A DNA stretch of 64,000 nucleotides, taken from Kluyvera sp040932435 (lineage in GTDB: Bacteria; Pseudomonadota; Gammaproteobacteria; Enterobacterales; Enterobacteriaceae). This document shows, piece after piece, positions 26,462-34,812 of this stretch; positions within the stretch are counted from its first letter, which is position 1, and each line of letters starts with the position of its first letter. A program made the position numbers and the translations under genes. The DNA lies in assembly GCF_040932435.1 (NCBI RefSeq), contig NZ_JBFQGA010000008.1, forward strand, positions 124,001 through 188,000, read 5' to 3'. The notes below the pieces were generated by a model. It did no database searches. It saw only the letters and a program-made list of their open reading frames with translations, and had not been told where the DNA came from.

Positions 26462-27085
26462 ATGTCAACGATTATTATGGATATATGCAGTTACACGCGG
26501 CTAGGGTTAACCGGATATCTAGCCAGTCGTGGGGTAAAGAAGCGAGACATTGACAATGTAGACGACGTGGATGGGCTAGCAGAGATCTGTACCGCCCGAC
26601 AACCCTCTGTCGTGTTCATTAATGAGGACTGCTTCATTCATGATGTGCAAAGCAGTCTGCATATCAAGCAGATCATTAATCAACATCCCAGGACTTTGTT
26701 CATTGTTTTTATGGCTATTGCCAATATACATTTTGATGAATATTTGATGGTGCGGAGTAATCTGCTAATTAGCTCTAAATCGATAAAACCCGAGACACTA
26801 GATACTATTCTTAGGGATTATCTGAAAAAAGAAACAGCGGATGCAAAGCAAACTAACGTCTCCACATTGTCATTAAGTCGTACGGAATCTAGCATGCTTA
26901 AAATGTGGATGTCAGGGCAAGGAACGATTCAAATTTCCGATCAAATGAATATTAAAGCCAAAACGGTATCATCACATAAGGGTAATATTAAAAGAAAAAT
27001 CAAAACGCATAACAAACAGGTTATCTACCACGTCGTGCGTTTGGCAGAGAACGTGACTTCAGGTATTTATGTCAATATGCGTTAG
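26462..27085 (+). CDS. rcsA: Capsule synthesis co-activator RcsA
   Basis: RcsA is an unstable auxiliary regulator that pairs with RcsB to activate capsule genes and repress flagellar ones. The 207 residues match E. coli RcsA from the start (STIIMDICSYTRLGLTGYL) through a degenerate receiver-like domain to the LuxR-type helix-turn-helix (LSRTESSMLKMW, then IKAKTVSSHKGNIKRKIKTHN). An RcsAB box lies upstream. Its expression is normally silenced by H-NS and relieved by DsrA, whose gene is nearby at 27803-27889. Confidence 0.96.
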   Translation: MSTIIMDICSYTRLGLTGYLASRGVKKRDIDNVDDVDGLAEICTARQPSVVFINEDCFIHDVQSSLHIKQIINQHPRTLFIVFMAIANIHFDEYLMVRSNLLISSKSIKPETLDTILRDYLKKETADAKQTNVSTLSLSRTESSMLKMWMSGQGTIQISDQMNIKAKTVSSHKGNIKRKIKTHNKQVIYHVVRLAENVTSGIYVNMR

Positions 27086-27104
27086 GACCTACAGGACAGG
27101 GAAA

Positions 27105-27126
27105 CTGGCGGTACGTCTACCGCCAG
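27105..27126. terminator. Hairpin between convergent rcsA and dsrB
   Basis: CTGGCGGTA, loop CGTC, TACCGCCAG: a perfect 9-base-pair stem in the 52-base gap between convergent genes. There is no clear T-run, so termination is inferred from position. Confidence 0.55.
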
Positions 27127-27137
27127 GTGTCACAATA

Positions 27138-27326
27138 CTATTCAGCCCCTTCCACGAAAATCCCATCAGGATGACCCGATTCATTGAAGAACCAGATCCC
27201 CAGCGGGTAATCTTCTAGCGCCACCAGATACATCGTTCCTTCACTGAACTGCTCAATAGCCAGAACAACACCGGAGCGACGCGGCCCCCCATCGGTCTTG
27301 ACCGTCACGCGATCGTTAACTTGCAT
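27138..27326 (-). CDS. dsrB: Small protein DsrB
   Basis: This 62-residue protein of unknown function matches E. coli DsrB nearly throughout (VNDRVTVKTDGGPRRSGVVL; EGTMYLVALEDYPLGIWFFN). The frame opens at 27335, but the ATG at 27326 gives the E. coli length. The fold looks like a small beta barrel. The name reflects proximity to dsrA. Confidence 0.92.
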   Translation of the reverse strand: MQVNDRVTVKTDGGPRRSGVVLAIEQFSEGTMYLVALEDYPLGIWFFNESGHPDGIFVEGAE

Positions 27327-27430
27327 AAACATCATCTCCTGATTTGTTTAGCCCAGTGTAGAACAAAAACCAAACCCTGGCAGCGGAATACTGCGTAACT
27401 ATCTATATCTAATGCAGATTTGTGTTCATA

Positions 27431-27498
27431 GGCTGGATAAGCGCAAACACCATCGGCCATTGCCTCCTGTGACGGATAACGCCTGCGCTTATCCAGGC
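27431..27498. repeat. REP-like palindromic element
   Basis: Arms CTGGATAAGCGCA (27433-27445) and TGCGCTTATCCAG (27484-27496) are perfect 13-base inverted repeats. An inner GGATAACGCCTGCGCTTATCC forms its own small hairpin. The GGATAA/TTATCC core and the extragenic position between dsrB and yodD resemble REP/BIME sequences of enterobacteria. Confidence 0.55.
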
Positions 27499-27585
27499 AA
27501 CGCTCACCGTCACCTTTTTGGTTAAAAAATGAGCAGCATTGTTCGATAGATGTATACTTATACAGGGAGCGTAAAAAAGGTATCG

Positions 27586-27795
27586 ATGATGAAGATGAAC
27601 ACTAACCCCCGGGGGGTAAATGTTGATGCGCTACTGGCGGCCATCAATGAGATCAGCGAAAGCGAAATTCACCGCGCGACGGATGACCCGCATCATGTGA
27701 GCGTCGATGGTCGGGAATACCATACTTGGCACGAGCTTGCCGAGGCCTTTGAGCTTGATATTCACGATTTCAGCATCACGGAAGTAACGCGCTAG
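27586..27795 (+). CDS. yodD: Stress-associated small protein YodD
   Basis: This 69-residue soluble protein has the conserved YodD core (VNVDALLAAINEISESEIHR; HVSVDGREYHTWHELAEAFELDIHDF). In E. coli YodD is linked to peroxide and acid stress. The frame opens at 27550, but ATG at 27586 follows AAGG at five bases. The upstream codons overlap a TATACT promoter-like element (27553-27558). Confidence 0.88.
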   Translation: MMKMNTNPRGVNVDALLAAINEISESEIHRATDDPHHVSVDGREYHTWHELAEAFELDIHDFSITEVTR

Positions 27796-27802
27796 AGGAA
27801 TA

Positions 27803-27889
27803 AAAAAATCCCGGCGCCTACGCGTCGGGATCAACCTTGCCAGAGCAAGAAGCATTGAAATATTCGTTACATCAGGAAACCTGACGTGG
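27803..27889 (-). ncRNA. dsrA: DsrA small regulatory RNA
   Basis: DsrA is an Hfq-binding RNA that activates rpoS translation and lowers H-NS. Reading the minus strand from 27889, CACGTCAGGTTTCCTGATGT, then AACGAATATTTCAATGCTTC, then TTGCTCTGGCAAGG aligns almost base for base with E. coli DsrA through its first two stem-loops. It ends in the terminator ATCCCGACGC, loop GTAG, GCGCCGGGAT and a T-run. A -10 GATAAT (27902-27897) and a -35 TTGTCA (27923-27918) lie upstream, though with a short 15-base spacer. The order rcsA, dsrB, yodD, dsrA is as in E. coli. Confidence 0.9.
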
Positions 27890-28117
27890 ATGAAACATTA
27901 TCTTCGTTTATTTCCAATGACAAGAATTATTCACCTAATAAATAAGTATGACCAAACATCCTTCTTTTATCCCTCTATCAACAACTGCTTTTAAAATCAG
28001 TGAGTTGATGTTTTTACACACGATTATTCGACCCAATTTCTTTAAGATTTATCTTAGGAATCATTTTAACCATAAGTAAAATTTATGTGCTATGTCACGT
28101 GACGCTGGCTTTTTGCC
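27890..28117. other. Intergenic region between dsrA and dgcQ
   Basis: 228 AT-rich bases hold the dsrA promoter at the low end and the 3' flank of dgcQ at the high end. No coding frame is seen. Confidence 0.5.
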
Positions 28118-29824
28118 TTAATCTTCGGAACAAACACGATTTCGGCCATTGTTCTTCGCCTGATACAAACGGCTATCCGCGATAGATTGCAGGTGCTCGA
28201 AGTCATAGCGATAAAGTTCTTCGCTACAGCACACGCCTAACGACGCGCTGACGCGGATGGTCTGCTTTTTACCGACCAAAATTTCCCGGCTATTGATGCT
28301 CTCACGAATACGTTCGGCGATCTGACGGCCTTCCTCCAACGAGGTTGACGGCAGCACAATACAGAACTCTTCACCGCCCACGCGCCCGGCAATATCCTCC
28401 TTGCGGATTTTATTCATAATCACCCGTCCGATATACACCAGCACCCTGTCCCCCGCCTGATGCCCGTACTTATCGTTAATACCTTTAAAGTGGTCGAGAT
28501 CGAGCTGTATCACCGCCAAGGGTTGACCCTTTTGTTGGCAGGCATCTAGGGCTTTAGCCGCGCGCTCAAACAAGGCCGCGCGGTTATAAAGACGCGTCAA
28601 CATGTCATGCCAAGCTCGCCACTGCAGTGACTCTTGCAGTGATGACATGTTACGTACCATGCGCCGAATGACCCCCCATGAGAGTAACAGCATCGAAGTA
28701 AACAGCACCCACAGGAGCGTGAGGGCAATACTGATGCTGCCAAAATCGCCACGGATGCCATCATTGAGGCTATGAATACGCAGCAGTACGCCGTCAAAAT
28801 TACGCAGCTTTTCCCAGCTAATAAACTGCGAAACCTGCCGCACACTGCCTTCATTGTCACCTTCATACGCGTGCGCAAGCTGTGCTTGGACCTCCTGCGA
28901 CAGCTGAACACGCCGCGATAGCAACTGCTCGGAGGACGCAATCAGATTCATGCGACGATCGTAGAGTTGGTATTCCCCGTCGTCTTCGCCTTCAACGGAC
29001 TGGATGAGGAACTGAGTCATTTCGTTGACCGACAGTTGGATAGCCAACACACCATACCAGTACTGCTGGAGGTCTAACGGCACCGCGGCAATGACCATTT
29101 GTGCAACGGGCGGTTTATCCTCGTTGAAGGTGGTCATCCATTTGACGCCGCGATCGGGATTGTTGCGCTGTGACTGCGCCGTAAACCATGGGCTGGTCGC
29201 CAGCTTGTAAAAGTATTCTGTAGTACTGCCACGCTGCTCGTCTTCGGTACTGAGATAGAAGCCCGCTCGGGAGACGTAAATCATATGCGTTTCAAAACGG
29301 GCAAGATGCTGGCGAGTCAGCGACGAGAGCCGCAACAGATACCCAAGCTCAATGCTCGCCATAAACTCATTGCTCAGCAGCGCGTTATCACGCGAGAGCA
29401 GATTAGTGTGTGCGACAAATTCATCCGACACGCCGTGCAACGGCAGAGTTCGGTTGTTGTTGAGGGAAATGCTCCAATCCGGCAAGGTACGCTGACGCTC
29501 GAACTGCTGTTCAGCGTTGCGCAGAATCTCAAAAGCCAGCGGGATTTGCAGTGCCGACTGCATTCCGTTGCGGAAAAACAGTAGCCTATCGGTGTTGAAC
29601 TGAAGCTGCGCATCCATATCGTTGGCAACGTTTTTCAGATTGTTGCGCTGGCTGGAGATGTAGGCATCTTCCAGTACGATAATTTCACGCCAAGTAAGAA
29701 GTGTCGAAAAAAACATCACCACCAGAAAGCAGATATTCACCACCCGTTCTGGCCGTATGCGTTTCGTCAGCCTCGCCCACATGCCCGGAGGGGAGGCGTT
29801 GGTCTTTACCGTTAAGGGATGCAC
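28118..29824 (-). CDS. dgcQ: Diguanylate cyclase DgcQ (YedQ)
   Basis: DgcQ makes cyclic di-GMP, favouring cellulose/biofilm over motility. The 568 residues have a cytoplasmic tail, a first membrane helix (VVNICFLVVMFFSTLLTW, about 29-46), a long periplasmic sensor, a second membrane helix near 360-385, and a GGDEF domain. The active site is the variant GGEEF (AGRVGGEEFCIVLP), with an RxxD inhibitory site (RKED) five residues upstream, so activity and product feedback are expected. It corresponds in position to yedQ of E. coli, next to the flagellar regulon. Confidence 0.94.
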   Translation of the reverse strand: MHPLTVKTNASPPGMWARLTKRIRPERVVNICFLVVMFFSTLLTWREIIVLEDAYISSQRNNLKNVANDMDAQLQFNTDRLLFFRNGMQSALQIPLAFEILRNAEQQFERQRTLPDWSISLNNNRTLPLHGVSDEFVAHTNLLSRDNALLSNEFMASIELGYLLRLSSLTRQHLARFETHMIYVSRAGFYLSTEDEQRGSTTEYFYKLATSPWFTAQSQRNNPDRGVKWMTTFNEDKPPVAQMVIAAVPLDLQQYWYGVLAIQLSVNEMTQFLIQSVEGEDDGEYQLYDRRMNLIASSEQLLSRRVQLSQEVQAQLAHAYEGDNEGSVRQVSQFISWEKLRNFDGVLLRIHSLNDGIRGDFGSISIALTLLWVLFTSMLLLSWGVIRRMVRNMSSLQESLQWRAWHDMLTRLYNRAALFERAAKALDACQQKGQPLAVIQLDLDHFKGINDKYGHQAGDRVLVYIGRVIMNKIRKEDIAGRVGGEEFCIVLPSTSLEEGRQIAERIRESINSREILVGKKQTIRVSASLGVCCSEELYRYDFEHLQSIADSRLYQAKNNGRNRVCSED

Positions 29825-29968
29825 TTTTGCCCCCCGTATCGGTTACTTCTCGCTACAACGCTATCGTTACCCACATTCTCTGCTTGCTGATAATTCATGA
29901 TGCTCCACGACTTCACGCTACGACTAAAAACCTGAAAGATTCCGTTCAATAAGTAGACGCATATAAAG

Positions 29969-29988
29969 CGCCCGGCATATGCCGGGCG
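29969..29988. terminator. Perfect palindromic hairpin between yodC and dgcQ
   Basis: CGCCCGGCAT followed by ATGCCGGGCG is a perfect 20-base palindrome just downstream of yodC. On the minus strand it is followed by CTTTATAT, so it may terminate yodC. A REP-like nature is also possible. Confidence 0.55.
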
Positions 29989-30000
29989 TAGACGCGGTCA

Positions 30001-30180
30001 TTACGCCTTTTCTTGTTTATGAATGTCACCGGGGATCAACTCATCTTCGCGAAAAGCCTCTCGCTTGACGCCAAAACCATCATACCAGCGGCATTCGATC
30101 ATCCCGCTGGCATATCCCGTTACGACCATTCTCGGCCCACCATTTTTGGGCCGGACTTCATCACTGACCAAAAAGACCAT
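30001..30180 (-). CDS. yodC: DUF2158 family small protein YodC
   Basis: A 59-residue frame begins MVFLVSDEVRPKNGGPRMVV and continues TGYASGMIECRWYDGFGVKR, matching E. coli YodC closely; the conserved C and W residues are present. GGAGG lies six bases before the ATG. It sits between dgcQ and yedI, as in E. coli. Function is unknown. Confidence 0.9.
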   Translation of the reverse strand: MVFLVSDEVRPKNGGPRMVVTGYASGMIECRWYDGFGVKREAFREDELIPGDIHKQEKA

Positions 30181-30257
30181 TACTGCCTCCGGTATCAGGG
30201 TGAAACTGTTTCACCATAGCCGATTCCTGAGCGCTTTGCGTACCAAGGCAGCACTTT

Positions 30258-31169
30258 TTATACCTTATCAGACCGCAGATGCGATACCCCTTTCACTACC
30301 CCCAGCACCACGGCGCCGATAGCGAAACCTAGTACTAAATTAGCAAGCGTTGGCAACAGCAGCGCCACCCATGAAGCCTGCTCGGCCGCAAAGGCTTCTA
30401 TCGCGTGATGCACAGGACCAACGCCGTGAACCACGATGCCACCGCCAACCAAGAACATCGCCAGCGTGCCGACCACTGAGAGTATTTTCATCAACCACGG
30501 CGCAACAACCAACAGCGCTTTCCCTAAGCCACGAGCGAGCGCACTGCGCTTTTCTACCAGCCAGTAGCCCATGTCATCAAGCTTCACGATAACACCCACG
30601 AGGCCATACACGCCCACCGTCACCAGTACCGCGATGCCGGATAAAATCAGCACCTGATTTAACAGCGGTGCATCAGCAACAATCCCCAGCGTGATCGCAA
30701 CAATTTCTGCCGATAGAATGAAATCCGTGCGGATAGCCCCTTTTATTTTATCTTTTTCATAGACACTAGGATCCTGCTGCGCAATCGCGTCCAGACGCTG
30801 CTGCCGGGCTTCGTCGCTGACTTTGTGCTTACGCTCGTGCAGCGTATGTACTACCTTCTCCACGCCTTCAAAGCACAGATAGGCGCCGCCAATCATCAGC
30901 AGTGGCGTCACCGCCCAAGGGATAAAGGCGCTAATCAGCAGCGCCAGCGGGACAAGGATGACCTTATTCAGCATCGAACCTTTCGCCACGCTCCAGACCA
31001 CCGGCAGTTCGCGGTTCGCCCGTACACCCGAGACCTGCTGAGCATTCAGCGATAAATCATCGCCCAGTACACCAGCGGTTTTCTTCGCCGCCAGTTTGCC
31101 CATCATGGAGATATCGTCCAGCAAGGTGGCAATATCATCTAACAAGGTTAATAAGCTACTTCCCGCCAC
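30258..31169 (-). CDS. yedI: DUF808 inner-membrane protein YedI
   Basis: This 303-residue multi-pass membrane protein of unknown function has the DUF808 hallmarks (LLDDIATLLDDISMMGKLAAKK, GVLGDDLSLNAQQVSGVRANRE over residues 7-57; KDKIKGAIRTDFILSAEIVAI). At least six hydrophobic segments are visible. An ATG at 31178 also opens the frame, but AAGG lies directly against it. The GTG at 31169 (AGSSLLTLLDD) has the same AAGG at nine bases and fits the family start. Confidence 0.88.
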   Translation of the reverse strand: MAGSSLLTLLDDIATLLDDISMMGKLAAKKTAGVLGDDLSLNAQQVSGVRANRELPVVWSVAKGSMLNKVILVPLALLISAFIPWAVTPLLMIGGAYLCFEGVEKVVHTLHERKHKVSDEARQQRLDAIAQQDPSVYEKDKIKGAIRTDFILSAEIVAITLGIVADAPLLNQVLILSGIAVLVTVGVYGLVGVIVKLDDMGYWLVEKRSALARGLGKALLVVAPWLMKILSVVGTLAMFLVGGGIVVHGVGPVHHAIEAFAAEQASWVALLLPTLANLVLGFAIGAVVLGVVKGVSHLRSDKV

Positions 31170-31347
31170 AAGTGACATCCTTCATTTTTGTATTGATAAC
31201 AAAGTATGAAGCAAAAAAGAGCCGGGCGTAAGGGATACATATTTATAACATAAACACAACATCAAGCCCTTAATTAAAGCACTCGCCAGCACGGTAGTTT
31301 TGGCGTTTACTATCTGCCTGCTTGCTATTTTTTTCCCGCGAGGAAGT

Positions 31348-32259
31348 ATGCGTTTTAAACAACTGTTACCGCTGGTAGGTGCGCTCTTTGCGCTGTATAT
31401 CATCTGGGGTTCGACCTACTTTGCCATCAGCATTGGGGTAGCCAGTTGGCCGCCGCTGATGATGGCGGGCGTGCGATTTCTTTCAGCGGGTATGGTGCTG
31501 TTCATTTTTCTGCTGGCGACGGGGCACCGTCTACCGGCTCCTAAACCACTGTTAAATGCCGCGCTGATTGGTGTTCTGCTATTGGCTATTGGTAATGGCA
31601 TGGTCACGGTCGCTGAGCATCAGCACGTGCCTTCCGGCATTGCCGCCGTGATGGTTGCCACCGTGCCGCTGTTTACGCTGTGCTTTAGCCGTTTTTTTGG
31701 CATTGCGACCCGTAAGTTAGAGTGGCTAGGTATTGCGATTGGTCTTGCCGGTATTGTCCTGCTCAACAGCGGGGGCAATTTAAGCGGTAATCCATGGGGC
31801 GCATTGATGATTTTAATCGGTTCCCTGAGCTGGGCGTTTGGTTCGGTGTACGGTTCGCGGATAACGTTGCCGACAGGGATGATGGCCGGAGCCATTGAAA
31901 TGCTGGCGGCTGGAATCGTGCTGATGATAGCGTCGCTATTTAGCGGCGAGCGTATGACCACCATGCCAGACTTAAAAGGTTTTCTGGCCGTCGGTTACCT
32001 GGCGGTATTTGGCTCTATTATCGCTATTAATGCTTACATGTATCTTATCCGCAACGTCACGCCAGCAGTTGCCACCAGTTATGCCTACGTGAACCCGGTG
32101 GTTGCCGTACTGTTGGGCACCAGCTTCAACGGTGAAAGCCTCTCTGCCGTTGAATGGCTGGCGCTGGCGATTATTATTGCCGCGGTGGTACTGGTGACGC
32201 TTGGTAAATACCTATTCCCGGCGAAAAGCTCTGCGGTTGCTTGCCCATCGCAGAAGTAA
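31348..32259 (+). CDS. yedA: EamA-family transporter YedA
   Basis: YedA is a ten-helix inner-membrane transporter of the drug/metabolite superfamily; its substrate is unknown. The 303 residues contain two EamA repeats (LFALYIIWGSTYFAISIGV at the start; SYAYVNPVVAVLLGTSFNGE in the second). A longer frame opens at 31300, but ATG at 31348 follows GAGGAAGT and begins MRFKQLLPLVGALFA as in E. coli. Confidence 0.94.
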   Translation: MRFKQLLPLVGALFALYIIWGSTYFAISIGVASWPPLMMAGVRFLSAGMVLFIFLLATGHRLPAPKPLLNAALIGVLLLAIGNGMVTVAEHQHVPSGIAAVMVATVPLFTLCFSRFFGIATRKLEWLGIAIGLAGIVLLNSGGNLSGNPWGALMILIGSLSWAFGSVYGSRITLPTGMMAGAIEMLAAGIVLMIASLFSGERMTTMPDLKGFLAVGYLAVFGSIIAINAYMYLIRNVTPAVATSYAYVNPVVAVLLGTSFNGESLSAVEWLALAIIIAAVVLVTLGKYLFPAKSSAVACPSQK

Positions 32260-32279
32260 CATTCAGCCTTGATAACCTG

Positions 32280-32305
32280 TCTGCGCGCCGTGCGCGCAGA
32301 TTTTT
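32280..32305 (+). terminator. yedA terminator
   Basis: TCTGCGCGC, loop CGT, GCGCGCAGA and TTTTT form a perfect 9-base-pair intrinsic terminator. It lies 20 bases after yedA, in the short gap to the convergent dcm gene. Confidence 0.88.
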
Positions 32306-32318
32306 ACTGCCGGTGGCC

Positions 32319-33740
32319 TTATCGTGCATGTCGGCCATCGGCTTTTACCACATCACGCAGCGCAACGGCCTGCAAAATGCGCGATTCCAACAGGCGTGCT
32401 ACTGCAGCAAACACCGGCACGATAACGGAATTGCCAAACTGGCGATAAGCTTGGGTATCCGATACCGGAATACGCCAGCGATAACCCTGCGGCGACTCGA
32501 ATCCCATCAGGCGTGCACATTCCCGCGGTGTTAAGCGGCGTGGGCGATGCTGCTGATTTTGCGGATCGTCAAAATCTTTTTCCCCCAGCGCGAAGTTCCA
32601 GCCTCGATCAATGAGAATTTCAGCACCATCTTTGTAATAACGGGCCGACAGCGTTCTCGCGACACTATTGGCGCGGGTGGGATCAACCATCCCATAGCCA
32701 AAACCGTTTCCTTTTTCCTGATGCTTACGGGCGTAGCGATACAAATATTTCCACAGTACCGGCGTGAGGATAAATTTGGCATCCACCATCGGCTCCAAAA
32801 GCTCGCCAAAAGTCGGTCGGCGTTCAGGATACAATGCAGGAATATCGCGTAGCGTAAAGCCCTCATGCAGCCCTAAATCTCGACGGAAGCCCACCAGAAC
32901 AATACGTTCACGGTGTTGGGGAAGGAAGTTTTGCCCGTCGATGATTTTAGGGTCATCAGCCCCCATCGTCTTGGCATCTGACACCTCATAGCCCAGCTCA
33001 TCTAACGTCTGCATGATGATACGAAACGTTTTACCGTTATCGTGGCTCTTTAAATTTTTGACGTTTTCCAGCACGAAGATCGGCGGTCGGGTGGCGTCAA
33101 TAATCCGCACGACATCAAAAAACAGCGTTCCTTGAGTGTCACAGGCAAAACCGTGCGCGCGCCCCATCGCATTCTTCTTAGACACCCCTGCTAGCGAAAA
33201 CGGCTGGCAGGGAAAGCCTGCCAGCAGTACGTCATGCTGGGGAATAGACGCTAGAATATGCGCCCTCGCCTCGCTGTCGCTGATATCCGGATGATGGCTT
33301 TTGGTTACGTCGCGAATATCGGCGTTAAATTGGTGCTCGTGCGGATCGCAGTACCAGTTGGCTTTATAGGTACGCACCGCGTGTTTGTTCCACTCACTGG
33401 TAAAAACGCACTGTCCGCCGATGGCCTCAAAACCGCTACGGATCCCACCAATCCCGGCAAAAAGATCGACAAAACGGAAGGCATAATGCGGATGATTAAC
33501 CGGTGGTTTCGGCAGCAGCGCCGCCAGATGGGCACACTCGTTTTCGCTTAACCGCGTATTGGCTCGCTTGAGCGCGACGACGCGTTTGACGATGGCCGGA
33601 CTCCAGTGCTGTTCCCCAGCGGCGGCAAGTTCGGCGACAACTGTCTTAAGATCGTAAATCTCCAGAATATGCTGGAGCAGCGCCTGAGCATCCGGCTCAT
33701 CATTTGCCGTTGCCTCGTTTAATAAGACTCGCTGTTGCAT
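32319..33740 (-). CDS. dcm: DNA cytosine methyltransferase Dcm
   Basis: Dcm methylates the inner cytosine of CCWGG. The 473 residues contain the C5-methyltransferase motifs in order: I (FRFVDLFAGIGGIRSGFEAIGG), IV with the catalytic cysteine (LLAGFPCQPFSLAG), VI (FVLENVKNL), VIII (LPQHRERIVLVGFR) and X (TQAYRQFGNSVIVPV). The frame extends to 33845; ATG at 33740 gives the E. coli length. In E. coli the vsr endonuclease gene overlaps the dcm 3' end. Here only 59 bases separate dcm from convergent yedA, and vsr is absent. Confidence 0.96.
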   Translation of the reverse strand: MQQRVLLNEATANDEPDAQALLQHILEIYDLKTVVAELAAAGEQHWSPAIVKRVVALKRANTRLSENECAHLAALLPKPPVNHPHYAFRFVDLFAGIGGIRSGFEAIGGQCVFTSEWNKHAVRTYKANWYCDPHEHQFNADIRDVTKSHHPDISDSEARAHILASIPQHDVLLAGFPCQPFSLAGVSKKNAMGRAHGFACDTQGTLFFDVVRIIDATRPPIFVLENVKNLKSHDNGKTFRIIMQTLDELGYEVSDAKTMGADDPKIIDGQNFLPQHRERIVLVGFRRDLGLHEGFTLRDIPALYPERRPTFGELLEPMVDAKFILTPVLWKYLYRYARKHQEKGNGFGYGMVDPTRANSVARTLSARYYKDGAEILIDRGWNFALGEKDFDDPQNQQHRPRRLTPRECARLMGFESPQGYRWRIPVSDTQAYRQFGNSVIVPVFAAVARLLESRILQAVALRDVVKADGRHAR

Positions 33741-33774
33741 AAAATTGACCAGATACAGAAAAATAAGCCTGAGA

Positions 33775-34485
33775 TTAGCATAATTTAGGCAGGTCTTGCG
33801 CCGCGAATCGTCTGATGATATCGACATCCAGCGAGTCCGGATCACCGGCTAATTCGGCGCTTAGTTTGGCCATAAAGTGCACGAGAAAATCGGCATTACG
33901 CTGTGCCATCTCTCGCCCTTTAACGGTTTGCATGGTTGCCGGTAACCGCAACAGTTTGGTCTGGAAATGATCGAGGGCATAGGCTTTATCATCCAGCGCG
34001 CGGCGATCAGCAAAAGGGTCATTGGCATCAAACAGCGCGGCATTCATCGCACCTGATACAGCAAAAACGCGGGCCAAGCCAATTGCACCCAACGCTTCGA
34101 GCCTGTCGGCATCTTGGACAATTTTCGCTTCGAGAGTTTGCGGTGTAATTTGGGCGCTAAAACTGTGCGCTTCGATGGCATGGGCAACGGCGGCGTGATG
34201 CTCGGCGGGGAACCGCGGGAAGTCTCGCGACAAGATAGAGAGCGTCTGCTGGGCGGATAATTGTGAGGAACGCGCGCGGTCAGGATGATTTTTCGGCAAG
34301 CTGACCAGATCGTGAAAGTAGCTGGCAAAGAGGATGACGGTCAGAGAGACCGGCTGACCGTCGGCAATCTGCCGTGCGCAATGCCATACCCGGCGGAAAT
34401 GAGCAATATCATGCGAAGCATCACCGCCGGTGTAGTGTTTTGCAAACCAGTGTTCAATATCCTGCTGCCATGCCGTCAGATCCAT
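33775..34485 (-). CDS. yedJ: HD-domain phosphohydrolase YedJ
   Basis: This 236-residue HD-superfamily protein is of uncertain substrate. The metal-binding pattern is visible: HDIAHFRRVW (His-Asp pair near residue 25), ASYFHDLVSL (HD near 58), and the downstream Asp in KIVQDADRLEALG. It matches E. coli YedJ over its length and precedes dcm by 34 bases on the same strand, so the two may be co-transcribed. Confidence 0.92.
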   Translation of the reverse strand: MDLTAWQQDIEHWFAKHYTGGDASHDIAHFRRVWHCARQIADGQPVSLTVILFASYFHDLVSLPKNHPDRARSSQLSAQQTLSILSRDFPRFPAEHHAAVAHAIEAHSFSAQITPQTLEAKIVQDADRLEALGAIGLARVFAVSGAMNAALFDANDPFADRRALDDKAYALDHFQTKLLRLPATMQTVKGREMAQRNADFLVHFMAKLSAELAGDPDSLDVDIIRRFAAQDLPKLC

Positions 34486-34530
34486 TCCATCAATGCCTGA
34501 GTGAGTTAACCGACCCTCAGCATAGCAACA

Positions 34531-34812
34531 TTACAAGCTCTCTTCCTGCTCAGCAGTACGCGGACGCGTGTACCATGCGATCCCGCCCAACAATGCGCCC
34601 ACGATACTCAGCAACAGGAAACCCAGCAACGCCCCCAACCATTTGCCGCTGGTGGAGCCAATTTCACCGTCAATTGTTGCTCCTGGGATGCTTTGCACCG
34701 CGCTGATGACCCAAACATAACGCACCATCGCCCAAGCGAAATAACCGCAAAACGCGTAAAAGACCCATAACGCCAGTTTACCGCCAGGGCTGCGCTCCAT
34801 CCTTTCTTCCAT
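34531..34812 (-). CDS. Small inner-membrane protein at the yedR position
   Basis: The 93 residues carry two hydrophobic segments (LALWVFYAFCGYFAWAMVRY, about 13-32; GALLGFLLLSIVGALLGGIAWY, about 60-81) with charged ends and a polar stretch between. Its position between yedJ and the porin is that of yedR in E. coli, but I cannot confirm the family from sequence, so no symbol is given. The first ATG is used; ATG at residue 5 is an alternative. Confidence 0.75.
   Translation of the reverse strand: MEERMERSPGGKLALWVFYAFCGYFAWAMVRYVWVISAVQSIPGATIDGEIGSTSGKWLGALLGFLLLSIVGALLGGIAWYTRPRTAEQEESL

Noticed and set aside
27086..27137. Possible dsrA between rcsA and dsrB
   Set aside because: The 52-base gap holds only a hairpin; the real dsrA sequence is at 27803-27889.
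31300..31347. Upstream extension of yedA
   Set aside because: The added 16 residues are not part of the family start, and GAGGAAGT lies directly before the ATG at 31348.
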